64,000 nucleotides of DNA from assembly GCA_020746995.1 (NCBI GenBank), contig JAGPXD010000002.1, forward strand, positions 7,688,001-7,752,000, read 5' to 3'. The notes below the pieces were generated by a model, which was given only the letters and a program-made list of their open reading frames with translations, made no database searches and was not told the DNA's origin. Made by a program: the position numbers and the translations under genes. Each line of letters opens with the position of its first letter. Positions within the stretch are counted from its first letter, which is position 1. Positions 20,480-31,993 of the stretch are shown in pieces. The DNA comes from Plectosphaerella cucumerina (Eukaryota > Ascomycota > Sordariomycetes > Glomerellales > Plectosphaerellaceae).

Positions 20480-22015
20480 ATGGCCTCTCAGTCGCTCGAT
20501 AAGGAGCGCCACCTCAAGTACTGGAAACGGTGCTTTCGCTCATATCTCCCAAGCCAATACACCAGCCATGACAGCTCACGAATGGCGATTGCCTTCTTCA
20601 TCGTGGCGGCACACGACCTTCTGTCACCCCCAAGATCATCCGGGGAGCCGCAGCAGCTGACCGCGGAGGATCGAGTCAACATTCGTACCTGGGTCCTGAA
20701 GCTTCAACATGCCGCCGGGGGGTTCTGTGGCTCGCCAACACACGCACTCCCATCACACCTCTGCACGCGGTACGACGCAACAGAGGGGCGCTGGCAGGGG
20801 AGGAACACCGGAGACGCAAACATCGCCGCAACATATTTTGCCCTGTTATTGTTGGCTCTTGCAAGCGACGAGGTGAAAAACGGCAGTCCTGGCGCTTTTG
20901 CGGGCGTCGACCGCGTGGCCACGCTACGCTGGCTGAAGAAGCTCCAGAGGGAAGACGGGAGCTTCGGGGAGCTGGTGCTCGATGATGGAACGATTGAGGG
21001 CGGCAGGGACATGCGCCTATGCTATCTGGCCTGCATGATCCGCTGGAGTCTTCGTGGCGACATTGCGGAGGGTGAGCCGGGATGGGTGGAGGACATCAAC
21101 GTCGAGCAGCTGGTCAGTTACATTCGTCGGGGGCAGACGTACGACGGCGGAATGGCAGAGAGCCCCGGGCACGAGTCTCATGGTAATATTTCACCTCTTC
21201 TGTGTGTCGTGGCCGTGCAAAACTGACGAGCCCCAGCTGGATATGCGTATTGCGCCGCAGGAGCGTTGTACCTCCTCGACAGACCTTCGGACAGCGTGGA
21301 CCTACACGAAAGTGAGACTGTGTCACGCGGCATAGCGAGCCGTGAAGGCTTGCTCAGCTTCCTCGTGCATCGCCAGTTTGCCCTGCTGGAACGCGGGGAT
21401 GGCGAAGGGGATGACGAGGATGAGGACGAGGAGGGACCCAGCCTCTCACTACCACAATCGCTCGAAGCGCTCTCCCTGAACGATGCAAGCTGTGTCGGCT
21501 TCAACGGACGGTGTAACAAAGTTGCAGACACGTGCTATTGTTGGTGGGTCGGGGGAGCCTTATCGGTAAGTAGTCAGCGCTGCACCCTGATGCTTGACCA
21601 GACTGACGTTGGACATTGGCAGATGCTTCCCAGCGCCCCGGCAGGTCTTATCAGCACAGAGCCCTCGCGCAACTTTCTCTTCAACAAAACCCAGCACCTC
21701 ATCGGCGGCTTCTCCAAGCACCCGGGTGGTCCTCCCGATGTTCACCACGGGTACCTGGGTGTTGCCGCTCTGGCCACCATGGGAGACCCGTCCCTCGCGT
21801 CCTTTGACCCTGCGCTCTGTGTCAGCACAGAGACAACATCCAAGATCGTCACGGCGAGAACTGCTCTGCTGGCAGCCACCAAGGCGTCGGCAGCCTGGAG
21901 TGCCAAGTCCCCATCATCGGAATTCTGGTCGGGGAAGCAGGCTGTATGGCCTAGGTCCGCGATTGACGATGAGGCTCAGCAGAGATTGGCCAAGGCACTG
22001 GCACTTTTGGCATAG
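20480..22015 (+). CDS. CDC43: geranylgeranyltransferase type I beta subunit
   Basis: Three exons (20480-21182, 21237-21565 and 21623-22015) give 474 residues. With the shared alpha subunit Ram2, the enzyme attaches geranylgeranyl to CaaL-ending proteins such as Rho1 and Cdc42, so it matters for polarity and wall synthesis. The alpha-alpha barrel repeats are visible: GNTGDANIAATYFALLLL-like at about 115, DMRLCYLACMIRW at about 177, and GFNGRCNKVADTCYCWWVGGAL at about 325, carrying two zinc ligands (Asp and Cys). The third ligand is in DVHHGYLGVAAL near 420. Between repeats is an acidic insertion (GDGEGDDEDEDEEG, near residue 285) absent from compact orthologues. The fungal beta-I sequence SPPRSSGEPQQ loop is also expanded. 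Start context is CGCCATGG. Confidence 0.9.
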
Positions 22016-22370
22016 GGGCGGGCACCCGAACTTTGGCTTCACTAGGCAATGGTGGTGAATCTCCAGCATCTTGAAACGTCCAAGGTATCTCGCTAATGTA
22101 CAAATGATTCTAACATTGCCGACGTGGCGATTCGACGAAAAGGTGTCCCGTGTTTGCACAGGGAGTAAATGTGGTGGAGGGAACAAGCGAAAGCCTCGCG
22201 GCCGTTGAAGGGGTCAAGTGCCCATAAAGGTAGTTGCCGAGAAAATAGATCATGGATCTGTTGGGCGGGATTAAGTAGAAGAGCGCTTCGTGAATCGTAT
22301 CGGAGCGGGGGGCAGACAGGATATCTTGGTGTAGTGGTCGTGCTCGGGTCGACTAGTTGGCCTCCTGTGG
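22016..22370. other. intergenic between convergent genes
   Basis: This 355-bp tail-to-tail interval between CDC43 and the kinase contains only 3' flanking sequence as far as I can see. Confidence 0.5.
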
Positions 22371-25096
22371 TCAACCGGTAGATGCGGAACGCTCTGGCTG
22401 CGCCCTTGCTGTCGGGGTCGTCTCCCCCTCTTCGATGATCTCCTCCTCCACGAGCTCGCCAGGCCCTCTGACGACGGGTGCAAAGTTCTCCACCTCTTCA
22501 ATGTACTCCTCGTCATCCTCTTCCTCTTCTTGGATCGTAATCTCTCCTGACCGTCGACCGAGGCCCGATGCGCTGGCGCTCCGAGAGTGTGAGCCAGAGT
22601 TGCTCCTTGTGGGGCCACCGCTCCCCAACGATAGCATCGGCCCCTTGAAGATGTTGCGCTTTCGCTTGGCGAAGAGGACGCCCCCAGAACCAAAGGGGGT
22701 GGGGGATCCAGGGGCCTGGTCATGCGACGGCATGCCCTCGTTGAACACGGAGATGGGAGGAGGGCCGTTTCCCCTGACGAGGCGCAGGTTCGCCGGGAAG
22801 CTCTGGGCCGTTGGTGTTGCCGGCAGGACCTTGACAGAGTGGTGTGGCGAATGCCCGCGCTGCATAGGGGTTTTGGAAGCCGACACGGATCCGTTGGAGC
22901 TGGTGGAAGAGGCTTTGGAGTGGGAGTGATGGTGGTGGGGCATGGACCGGATCGAGGAAACAGACGACGAGGTGGACTTCCGGCCGCGAAGGCCAGCAGA
23001 CGAGCGCCGCATCGTTGACCGAGGCGTCAGAGGTGACGGCGAAAGCGACTGCCGCTTGTAGTTGGTCGTGATTCTCGATGGCATCTGCGATGGCGATGGC
23101 GACATGGAGCTGTTCATGGGAGCGCTCGTTGAATGGTAGCCCGAGGCCAGCTTGGCCGAGTGCCCGTTAGCCACCACGCCTTTGGGCAGGGACGCCTTTG
23201 CCCGGACCGAGCTCGAGTCCGTCGTGGGCCACTTGCTCGTCTGCGGCCGAGGACTCGGCTCCTTTGACTGCCTGCCACCGTTGCCTCCATTGCTCTTATC
23301 GTGGAGGTTCGGGGTCGAGTGGCTTCCCCGCTTGCTCGCGTTTTTTGTTTTGCGTGCGTTTTCGAAGAACCAGTGTGTCCAGTTCTTCCAGGTGGCGACA
23401 ATCGCATGCGACGGCTTCTTGCGGACTTTCTGCGGCTCGGCAGGCACTTCCGTGGACGTGCCGCCGTTGGAGGACAATACCTCGGAGGTGGTGACCAAGT
23501 GAAGCGTGGATCCGCGGGACCTTGCGCTTCTGATGACACCTTCCTTCGGCGGCGGAATGGGCTTGCGCTGCCGCGACGTGCTCACGGAGCGGATCGAGTC
23601 CTTGTCGATGGGTGGCGGGGGGTGCTCCGGGCTTGGAGACCCGCTTTCCTTGCCGTGCTCCGGAAGACCGGGCAGCTCAAAGTCGGCGTAATGGGCGCTT
23701 CGACGTTCGGACCTACCGCGCGTCCGAGGCAGCGGGGACTCGCCAAACTTGTTTGCCAGGCTGCCGTCCTCGTCGAGCGGTGCCATGCGCTCCAACCGGC
23801 TTGAGGCTGCGGACAGGCGGCGCAAACTGCGGCTCTCGGCATCGCGCTCGCGTCGTTTTGCTTCTCGCCTCTTCACCTTGCGCTCCTCCTTCTCTATCAA
23901 GAGCGACCACCACCCGGCCAGAGTGTCGCACTTTTGCGCCAGTACGCTCTCAATGACCGAGTCGATGCTGACACCGGACGCCTTGAGCCTCTGCAGCGTC
24001 TCCTTCTCCAGGTGGGTCGAAAAAGGGGGCGGGAACTGCCGCTGCAGGATGGCCTGCTGCGTGGGCGCATGTTCCGTCAAGAACGGGTGGGCCAGGATGT
24101 CGGGCAGTGACGGTCTGAGAAGCGTTCTCTTCGATAGCAACCCCTTGATGAGGCTGATGGCGTCCGAGGGGAGGTGTTCGGGGAACGTGGGATCCTCGCT
24201 TAGAATCTTGGTCCTCGTCACATTGTCGTCGTCATCGTCAAAGGGCAGCTCGCCGCACAGGAGGGCGTAAAGGATCACGCCCAGGCTCCAGACGTCGACC
24301 TTTTCTCCAGCGTACTTTTCCCCCTTGAGCATCTCGGGCGCCGAGTAGCAAATGGTCCCGCAGAACGTCTGGAGGTGGTTCGACTTGCCCTCGTACTCCC
24401 TGGTGAAGCCGAAGTCGACGAGCTTGACATTTTCGTGCTTGTCGAAGAGAATGTTTTCCAGCTTCAAATCGCGGTGCACGCAGTTCTGCTGGTGCACATA
24501 GGATACGGCACCGACCAGCTGAGCAAAGATCTTTTGCACCTTGTACACCGGGAGCGGTCCATGGTTCAACAAGTAGTTGTAGAGTTCATCGCCTGTCGAG
24601 GGGTCAGTAGTGTCCAGGTCCCTCCGGGTCCAGTCCCCTCATACCGGCACAGTATTCCAGAACGAGCCACACGAGGTTCTCTGTCACAATGACCTCGTAC
24701 AGCCTTGCAATGTGGGGGTGTATAAATTGGCGGTGGTGGTGGATTTCCCGGGCCAGGTTCGAATCGCCTTTATTCGCGGACTTGAGGACAACTTTGGAGT
24801 TGTTGATGAGCTTATGATGTGCGAGGTAGACCTTGCCAAAGGATCCTTTCCCGATCAGGCGGCCGAGGGTGTAGTTGCCCACGGACTTGAGGTCCTTGTT
24901 GGCAAAGTCACTACGTGGTTCGTCAGCTCCTGTCATCGGGGGCGCCGGGTTGCGCAACGTACTCGAGTAGCTCCTGATACGAATTGGCGAGCTGCAGTCG
25001 CATGGCTGTTAGTGGCTGCGCAGACTGTGTGGATGAGCCGGGACGCACCTTGGCCTTGCGACTCAGCACGTCGGCCTTCCCCCGAGCCGACTGCAT
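22371..25096 (-). CDS. CAMK-group serine/threonine protein kinase, fungal type
   Basis: Four exons on the minus strand (25096-25049, 24991-24963, 24910-24645 and 24592-22371) give 854 residues. The kinase domain spans about residues 38-290. It has GKGSFGKVYL (P-loop), VVLKSA (VAIK-type lysine), HRDLKLEN with Asp156, DFGFTREYEG with Asp174, a T-loop (LQTFCGTICYSAPEML) and DVWSLGVILYALLCGELPF. This resembles Snf1/Kin4-type CAMK enzymes, but I cannot assign a named orthologue. The long C-terminal half is Ser/Pro/Arg-rich and probably disordered. It ends in an acidic block (about residues 790-830). A Lys/Arg-rich coiled-coil-like stretch (EKEERKVKRREAKRRERDAE) follows the kinase domain. The first intron (25048-24992) is stop-free and in frame. 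A nearer acceptor gives the wrong frame, so retention is possible and would add 19 residues. Confidence 0.85.
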
Positions 25097-26417
25097 CCCC
25101 TTCGACTCTGGCTGCGCCAGGGACGGCCAGAATGGCGTTGCGAACGGGTCGAGGTCGAGTTCCGAGAGTATCAAGGTCGATCTGAGCGCAAACGGATATG
25201 GTAGCTGCAGTATCGGTGCTGTATCATCGAGAGTGCTGTTGGGGTGTCGGTGTCGTTGGTGCAGTTCGACGTGTCGTGTCGGGCGTGTCCGCGCGGTCGC
25301 ATGCGGCGCGTCGATGCGCACTGTCGTCGAGCTTGCAATGTGAAGCGATGCGATGTCGTGGCATGTGCTCGAGTCTCGATGCTCGCTGCCTTGTTCGTTG
25401 CCTTGCTCGTGCGCCGGGCGATGACCAGTGTGTCGTCGACACAAGCATGAGGAGCCCGGTGCGACGAAGCAGCCCCCGTCTCCCGTCATTCGACAATCAG
25501 ACTCGCGCTGGTGCCGCGTGCTGTAAAAAGCGGGGCGCCACGACGGCCGCCAAACCGGGCAGTTGGCACTCCGTCATTTCCCCGGAGCGTAAGGCCGGAG
25601 GAGCTGCTGAGTCATCCAAACATGACGGGAGCCGCTCAGCCCAGTCTGCCCTGTGACAGCTGGAATCCATCGCCAATTGAGCAGCCCGCTCTAAGACAAT
25701 CAACAACGTTCCCGAGCCCACTCTTCCGACTTCCAAGACTACCCAGGCCTACAAGATGCATCGCCGGCCTCGGGCTACCGGCGGGTGGTGCCGTCAGTGG
25801 GTCAATCGGGGGCTATGTCAAGACGACTCATGATAACCCCCACCAAAGATCACGCCTTCATCGAGTTTCCGGGGCCTGCAGGTACTTTTGGAACTACCCA
25901 TTGACACCAACGGCCGACGCTGAGCATCTGCAGACTTCGTTCAAATACACAAGCACTTTTTTCTACGTCGGATCCTTCCGAGCACTCGCGATAAAGGTGT
26001 GCGATGAGGTGAGCGAGTCCATGCGCGACCATCGAGGTGCTGGCCAACGTTGCATCCGCCCACCCTGCTGCGTCGACTGCTGGATGTAGAAGGTGAGATT
26101 TGCCTTGCAGCATGGCCAAGACCAAACCCGCCCGATGAACGCGGGCACCAGCATCAAGGTTCACCTGTATCTCGTATGAATCAGGAAGCCCATCCGACTT
26201 CGTGCCTTGGCCTACGAAGCTCGTCATTCCTCGACCTATTCCATCCGCCTTTCGTTATCGCTGCCTTGCAGCACGCGACCTCGTATGGAGGGTTCGCCCG
26301 GCATCGCGACCTCGGACAAGAGTCGGACGACATTGCGGCGGAGATGTCTCCTTCGCTGCCTGTCGTGAGAACTGAGGGGTCATTTGGCTCCAGCAGCGGC
26401 GAAGGAACGAATGCAAG
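25097..26417. other. intergenic between divergent kinase and subtilase genes
   Basis: Contains the kinase 5' leader (CGATGTCG-type low-complexity sequence around 25230-25400) and the subtilase upstream region. No coding sequence is recognised, although one frame stays open upstream of the kinase ATG to 25489. Confidence 0.45.
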
Positions 26418-26424
26418 TATAAAG
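26418..26424 (+). promoter_or_regulatory. TATA-like element for subtilase gene
   Basis: TATAAAG lies 103 bp upstream of the ATG at 26521, an appropriate distance for an inducible secreted-protease gene. Confidence 0.55.
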
Positions 26425-26520
26425 GGATGAATCCTCGCGGGCATACCGCTCTATTTGGAAGAGATCCAACCGCCATCGGCTTTCGTCTTCGACACCGCCT
26501 GTCGCGTCGAGGTCGTCAAC

Positions 26521-29500
26521 ATGCGTCTGAACAGGCTCACCGCCACCCTCTCCCTCGCCGGAGGGGCCCTGGCCCAGACTCGCGCCCCAGAAGACAGGGA
26601 GTCGCCCGCCGTTGTTTCCAAGGGGTACATCATCGAGTACACCCAGGTATGTGTCCTGTGCCTCTGCCCTTCCGGGTCCCTGCTGACGGCTATGATAGGC
26701 GTCCCTGAGGAAGCGCCAGGAAGATGTCGCCAACACTCCCGGTATCGAGGTTGTCAAGTCTTTTGACAGCAACCTCTTCGCCGGTGTCAGCGTGGAGACC
26801 GAAGACTTCAACATTGATACTCTTGCTGCCCTGCCCGATGTCGTCAAGGTCTGGCTCAACGAGTACGTCGAGCTCGCCCCTGTCGATGTCAAGATCCCGG
26901 ATGAAGCTGCGTCGGCCCTCAACTACAACATCCACAACGCCACCGGGGTCAACCGACTTCACGAGCTCGGTATTCTCGGAAAGGGCGCCAAGGTTGGCGT
27001 CGTTGACACCGGTATTGAGTACACTCACCCTGCTGTAAGTAGACGGAGCCTTGTTACATTGTTCTTCAACTTACAAAAAATCAGCTGGGTAGCGGCATTG
27101 GACCAGGCTTCAAGGTGGCCGGCGGCTACGACTTTGTCGGTGACGGACGTGAGTGCCTCGACCTCCGATACATGACGCGCCACTTACCGCTGCAGTCACT
27201 CTTGACAACCCCGATGAGGACCCCATCGACACGCAAGGCCACGGCACTCATGTTGCCGGAACTATTGCCGGCAAGACCGCAAAGTAAGCCCATCGGCTGT
27301 GAAGCGAAGGGACCAAGCTAACAAGTCTCAGCTGGCAGGGTGTGGCTCCCGAGGCCACCCTCTACGCTTACAAGGTCTTCGCCAGTGGTGTACGTAGACA
27401 GACCGTCAACCCGAGAGCATTGTTCTAACAAGACACCCAGGGCGGCACCACCATTGATGTCCTCCTCGAGGCCTTCCTCCACGCCTACAACGACGGCGTA
27501 AGTAGCTGACTTTCCTGACTCGGACGCCGGCCCTGACAACGACAGGTTGATATCATCACTGCCAGTATCGGCAGCGCGGGTGGCTGGTCTGACAACGCTT
27601 GGGGCGAGCTGGCCTCTCGTCTTGTCGACGAGGGTGTTGTTGTCACCATCTCTGCCGGCAACAGCGGTTCTGCTGGTCCCTTCTACGGCAGCTCTGGTTC
27701 CTCCGGCAAGAACGTCCTCGCCATCGCCTCTTCCACCACCGAGGTCTTCCCTACGTTCCCCTATCTGACGACCGTCACCAAGGACGGCGAGGCCGAGACG
27801 ACGAAGAACCTGTACGTCCCGTACGGACTTCCCTTCCCCACCACGGTCAAGGGCTGGCCCATTGTCTCCTTGAGCAACGACACGACCATCGTCAACGAGG
27901 CTTGCACCCCCTACCCGACCGGTACTCCCAGGCTCACTGGACGGCTGCCCCTTATCCGCCGCGGCGGCTGCTCTTTCGACATCAAGCTGGCGAATCTCGA
28001 GGCCCTGGGTGCGACCTTTGTTCTGTTCTACAACACCGATGAGCCCATTACTCTGCCTTCCAACAGCCGTATCAACAGCCGGGCAGCCCTGATCGCCAAG
28101 GAAGCCGGTGTCGCCATCATCGAGACGATCAAGGCAGGTGCTGCTGTTACCGCCGAGTTCCTGGGCAACAGTGACGAGATCTACGCCGTTCAGTACGAGG
28201 GCGGTGGCCGTCCCAGTGCCTTCACGTCGTGGGGTGGCCTGTACGACCTGCAGATCAAGCCTGACGTTGCTGCCCCTGGCGGCGATATTTACAGCGCCTG
28301 GGTCGGCAAAAACTACAGGGTCATCAGCGGCACGTCGATGGCCTGCCCCTACGTCGCTGGCGTCGCCGCCCTGTGGATCGGCCAGCACGGAGGTCGCAGC
28401 GTTCATGGCAAGGGCTGGGCCAAGGAGCTGCACCAGCGAATCGTCTCCAGTGGCACCACCCTGCCTTGGTCGGACGGCACCCCCAAGAACTTCGGAGGCG
28501 TCCCTGCGTCCGTTCTTCAGATCGGCAACGGTCTCGTTAACGGCTGGAAGGTCGTGCAGTACGATACGCGTCTCGAGTTTGAGAAGATCGCGCTCAACGA
28601 CACCCGCTACTTCAGCCGGTACCACGACGTTTCCGTCATCAACGACGGCGAGGAACCCATTACCTACACCTGGTCTGTCGAGCACGCCGCTGGCATCGAG
28701 TCCTACGGCTGGCTCCCCAGCGGAGACGGCACCTCGGGCTTCCGCCTCAAGACGTATGCCGAGCTGCAGCCGTCCACCTTTGAGGTTGAGGTCAGCCTGC
28801 CGAGGGCCTTCACGCTCCAGCCTGGCGAGAGCAAGACTGTTTCGTAAGTTTGTAGGCCACCCTTTTTGTAACATCCTTCTGACAAGCGCCCGACAGTGTC
28901 AACTTCCGCAACCCCGATACGCTCGGCTGGAATGCCTCTTCCCTACCGCTTTACAGCGGCAAGGTCTTCGTCACCGGCAGCAACGGCGACATCCTGTCCG
29001 TTCCCTTCTCCGGCGTGGGTGCTGACCTGAGGAACACCCTTGAGCTGTCGCACCCCGGCTTCCCCCTGTCCTACTCCGGCCCCAACAGCGTCAGCATTGA
29101 GCGCAACGCCTCCTACTCCTTCGACCTCGCCAGGCAGTACTACCCCCGCATCGAGACCAAGTACTCCTGGGGCTCCCGCGAGATCCGCTGGGATATCTTC
29201 GAGGCAGGCTGGACTGAGCGCCAGTGGAAGTACCCTCCCGTTGTGGGCGAGAACGGTTACGTCGGCTCGGCTACCTCTTGGATCTACACCTACGCGGCAT
29301 TCGAGCCCATCTTCGGCGACAACCCCGAGGATGTCTTCTCCTTCCCCGTCCGGAACACTGTCCGCCACACTGCCACTGGCAGGAGCCGATACTCGTGGTT
29401 CGGAAAGCTGGCGAACGGCACTCAGATTGCCCCTGGCCGCTACAACTTCCGCTTTGCCGCGCTGAAGCCCTTTGGCAGGCCCGAGGCTGCTGATAACTGG

Positions 29501-29545
29501 GACGTCTACAAGACGCCCCAGATTGAGGTCACCGGTCAGTACTAG
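26521..29545 (+). CDS. secreted subtilisin-like protease with PA insert and C-terminal beta domain
   Basis: Eight exons (26521-26646, 26699-27034, 27085-27148, 27196-27283, 27332-27389, 27441-27497, 27546-28843 and 28897-29545) join to 891 residues. It is an S8A serine protease, similar to the large minor extracellular/C5a-peptidase-like group. There is a signal peptide (about residues 1-19), then an I9-like propeptide. The catalytic triad is Asp145 (VVDTG), His191 (GHGTHVAGT) and Ser507 (SGTSMACPY), with oxyanion Asn282 (SAGNSG). A protease-associated domain is inserted around 355-460 (LIRRGGCSFDIKLANLEALGATFVLFYN). A C-terminal Fn3-like beta-sandwich follows from about 600. The junction after exon 3 (GAC GGA C|GTGAGT) is the least certain; it gives VGDGLTLDNPDEDPID. 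Introns cluster in the first third, within the propeptide and catalytic core. It probably digests host or environmental protein. Confidence 0.93.
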
Positions 29546-29760
29546 ACCTGACGTTCACGGAGACAGAGCAAGGACCGACGTTGAAAATTACATTTTCCCG
29601 CGTCATCGTGACACGAGGCTGCGTTGGCTCTATGGCTGAATACATAAGCTGCATATCTCCGAACTGGACGTATACATCGTGATTCCATCATTACAAAAGT
29701 GTGAGACGCCTACATCTCGGAACCCAGCGCGCCAATCCAAACACCATAAACCCTGTCGCC

Positions 29761-31404
29761 CTATTTGCATGCCTTGCCGCCGGCCAAGCCGAGGGCGTCG
29801 GCGACGACCTCCTTCTCAATGATAAGACCCATGCCGCCGTTCCGAACGTAGTCAGCCAGACGGCTCACCTCCCGCCCGCGGTGTCCGTCGCACTCGCGGC
29901 AACCCCGCCTCGCCATCTCGAGCCCGACGACGCCATCCATGACGCCGTTCTTGAGGTTTGACGCCATGTCGTGGCCTGCGGTGGCACCAAGGCCGGTCCA
30001 GCTCCTCCGACGGTTTTCCTTGCGGGTCGACGCCTTGGCCTCAGCGTACGAGGCCATAGCCGCCAGCTCCCGCTTCTCGGCGGTCTCGCGGTCGATGCTC
30101 ATGACGTAGTCGAGGATGCTGGACCGTCCCGGCGCGCTGTCGGCAGTAGGCATGCTGTTCGGGAACAGGGCCGTAAGGTAATCGTTGAGGCGGCACTCCT
30201 GGGGCTCCTTGAGTCCTCCGGCAAAGGTCTTGTGCTTGGCGTTGATGACGAAGACGCCACCGCAGAACCGCGCCTCGTGGTCACGGTTGACGGCGTGCAG
30301 GACGCCGAGCTTGGCGAACGGATCGTTGGAGAAGGCAAAGTGCTCAATGTGCGGGCCGCGCTCCTCGACGACAGGCTCGTCATACCGAGGGCCACCGACG
30401 ACCGGAGAGGGCTTCTTGGTCTCACCAAGGGGTGCCGCAAACTCGCGTGCCGCGCACCCAAAGGTGTAAATCTCCAGCTTGGAGAGCTTCTCAGGTTGAA
30501 TATCGGCGCTGAGGCGCGTCAGGGCCGCCACCAGCGGGAGCGAGCCGGTCGTGTGCGCGATGACGGCAACGCGGGGAAGGGTGCAGTCGAGAAGGGCAGC
30601 CCTGAGCTCACGATACAGGGCGCGCGAAGCCCGGGTCTGGATAGAAGGCATGGCCCTTTGCAGGGCAACCAGGAGTAGATCAAAGGGAATGCCGTAGGAG
30701 CGGGAGTGGATGCCGATCATGGGATGGGTGAAGAGGCGCGCGAGCAGCGGCAGGGTGTGGTTTGCAAGGTGCGACTTGCTGGTGCCGATGCCACCAACAA
30801 AAATCCAACGCTCCTCCTCGGCCTCGTTCTCCATCGTCCAGCTGCCGGAGCCATCGCACGTGACGACAGAATCGCCGTTCAGGGCCCAGGTGAGGCCGTG
30901 AACAACGGCAACGCAGAAGCAGACCCAGGCGGCGAAGAGGAGTCCGGGCATGGTGAGCCAGAGCGGCACGGTCATGACAATCATGGCCATCTCAAAGAGA
31001 GTCAGCGAGAGCTGTAGAGACAGGTCCCTGACTTGGATCCATGTCCATTTGTCTCCCGGCCGCCCGGTCATGCTCCATCGGAGGCCGAGGGAGAGCTCAG
31101 TCGACATGGCCCACATCCTCCGCACCTCATCCTTCAAGAGGCTGAACGCGGGCTGCTGAGAGATGGGCATCGTGCCGCAGGCGCCATCGATAAGAGGCGG
31201 CACGTAGGTGACAGGGCATTGTTGGGTGACGGTCGGCTGCTGCCAAGGCGATCCCAGCGGCGAACTCGGCTGCGTCGGAGACTGGTACGAGGGAGATCGT
31301 GCGAGCCAGGGCATCGTGGGCGGCGGTGAGCGGCTCTGGTCCCGAGAGCGATGGTTGGCCGCGGCGACGAACGGCATCGCGGATGATGGACCGCGTCTGT
31401 GCAT
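29761..31404 (-). CDS. fungal two-TM protein with alpha/beta-hydrolase-like domain, nucleophile replaced
   Basis: Intronless, 547 residues; no precise family recognised. After a Pro/Ser-rich N terminus, two hydrophobic segments lie at about 134-150 and 153-172. The remainder resembles a lipase/DUF676-like alpha/beta hydrolase: a first strand (RWIFVGGIGTSKSH, 199-212), then VAVIAHTTGSLPLVAALTRL. The last phrase sits where hydrolases have G-H-S-x-G. The nucleophile Ser is replaced by Thr285, so esterase activity is doubtful. A later strand, LEIYTFGCAAREF, and IEHFAFSNDPFAKLG resemble the sequence around the acid residue. A Cys pair (CRECDGH) lies near the C terminus. It could be a membrane-bound pseudo-hydrolase; the role is unknown. 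It ends 216 bp from the convergent subtilase gene. Confidence 0.75.
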   Translation of the reverse strand: MHRRGPSSAMPFVAAANHRSRDQSRSPPPTMPWLARSPSYQSPTQPSSPLGSPWQQPTVTQQCPVTYVPPLIDGACGTMPISQQPAFSLLKDEVRRMWAMSTELSLGLRWSMTGRPGDKWTWIQVRDLSLQLSLTLFEMAMIVMTVPLWLTMPGLLFAAWVCFCVAVVHGLTWALNGDSVVTCDGSGSWTMENEAEEERWIFVGGIGTSKSHLANHTLPLLARLFTHPMIGIHSRSYGIPFDLLLVALQRAMPSIQTRASRALYRELRAALLDCTLPRVAVIAHTTGSLPLVAALTRLSADIQPEKLSKLEIYTFGCAAREFAAPLGETKKPSPVVGGPRYDEPVVEERGPHIEHFAFSNDPFAKLGVLHAVNRDHEARFCGGVFVINAKHKTFAGGLKEPQECRLNDYLTALFPNSMPTADSAPGRSSILDYVMSIDRETAEKRELAAMASYAEAKASTRKENRRRSWTGLGATAGHDMASNLKNGVMDGVVGLEMARRGCRECDGHRGREVSRLADYVRNGGMGLIIEKEVVADALGLAGGKACK

Positions 31405-31993
31405 CCAAGTGAAGCCGTATCGAGGGGACGTTCAAGGTTGCTTAAGATGGTGGAGAAGGGGGCAAACAGGGTGCTCGGCACATCCAAAGCGACGATCTGC
31501 GCAAGGGGGGATCCATTATTATACCCGGCGGAGTGTTTTGCTAGACGGATGTTGTCGGTAATCTTCCCGCATTCCAGGTCTGGCAGGTATAGTATAGGGT
31601 TATTTCGGCCGTCAGGCGAAGGGTTGTGGGCTGCCGAGATTGTCAGCATTCCTGTCCGTAGCACCGACCGGGTCGGCCGTGGGGGGAGAGCAACGGATTG
31701 TTGAGACGGCCATTGAAGCCGTGTGTTTTTACTGTCGGCCATCATTCCAAGTGGCAAGTTGCTCTGGGCGGCGGTGGCGGCGGCGACAGCCGATCATGCG
31801 CGGATGCGAGTGAAGGGCACAGGTCCGGGCTCAAGTCCGACCAACGGCATGTGCTGTTGTTGTTTGTGTATGTCGTGATCTTCGTCAAGAAAGATGTCTA
31901 AAAATGCAGCAATCCACCAGCGCCGGAAACACATGCAAAACCTTGCCCAACGACTTTGTCCAAATCAACGCATGAGGCCGGTCCATGTCCTCT
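31405..31993. other. intergenic between two minus-strand genes
   Basis: This 589-bp segment is the promoter of the hydrolase-like gene and the 3' region of the GT31 gene. No recognised coding sequence or TATA box. Confidence 0.45.

Noticed and set aside
24710..24780. tRNA-like GGTTCGAATC motif
   Set aside because: It lies inside the kinase coding exon on the opposite strand and no cloverleaf arms could be paired.
27318..28874. 518-codon minus-strand frame over the subtilase
   Set aside because: Antisense shadow; crosses introns of the real gene and has no domain.
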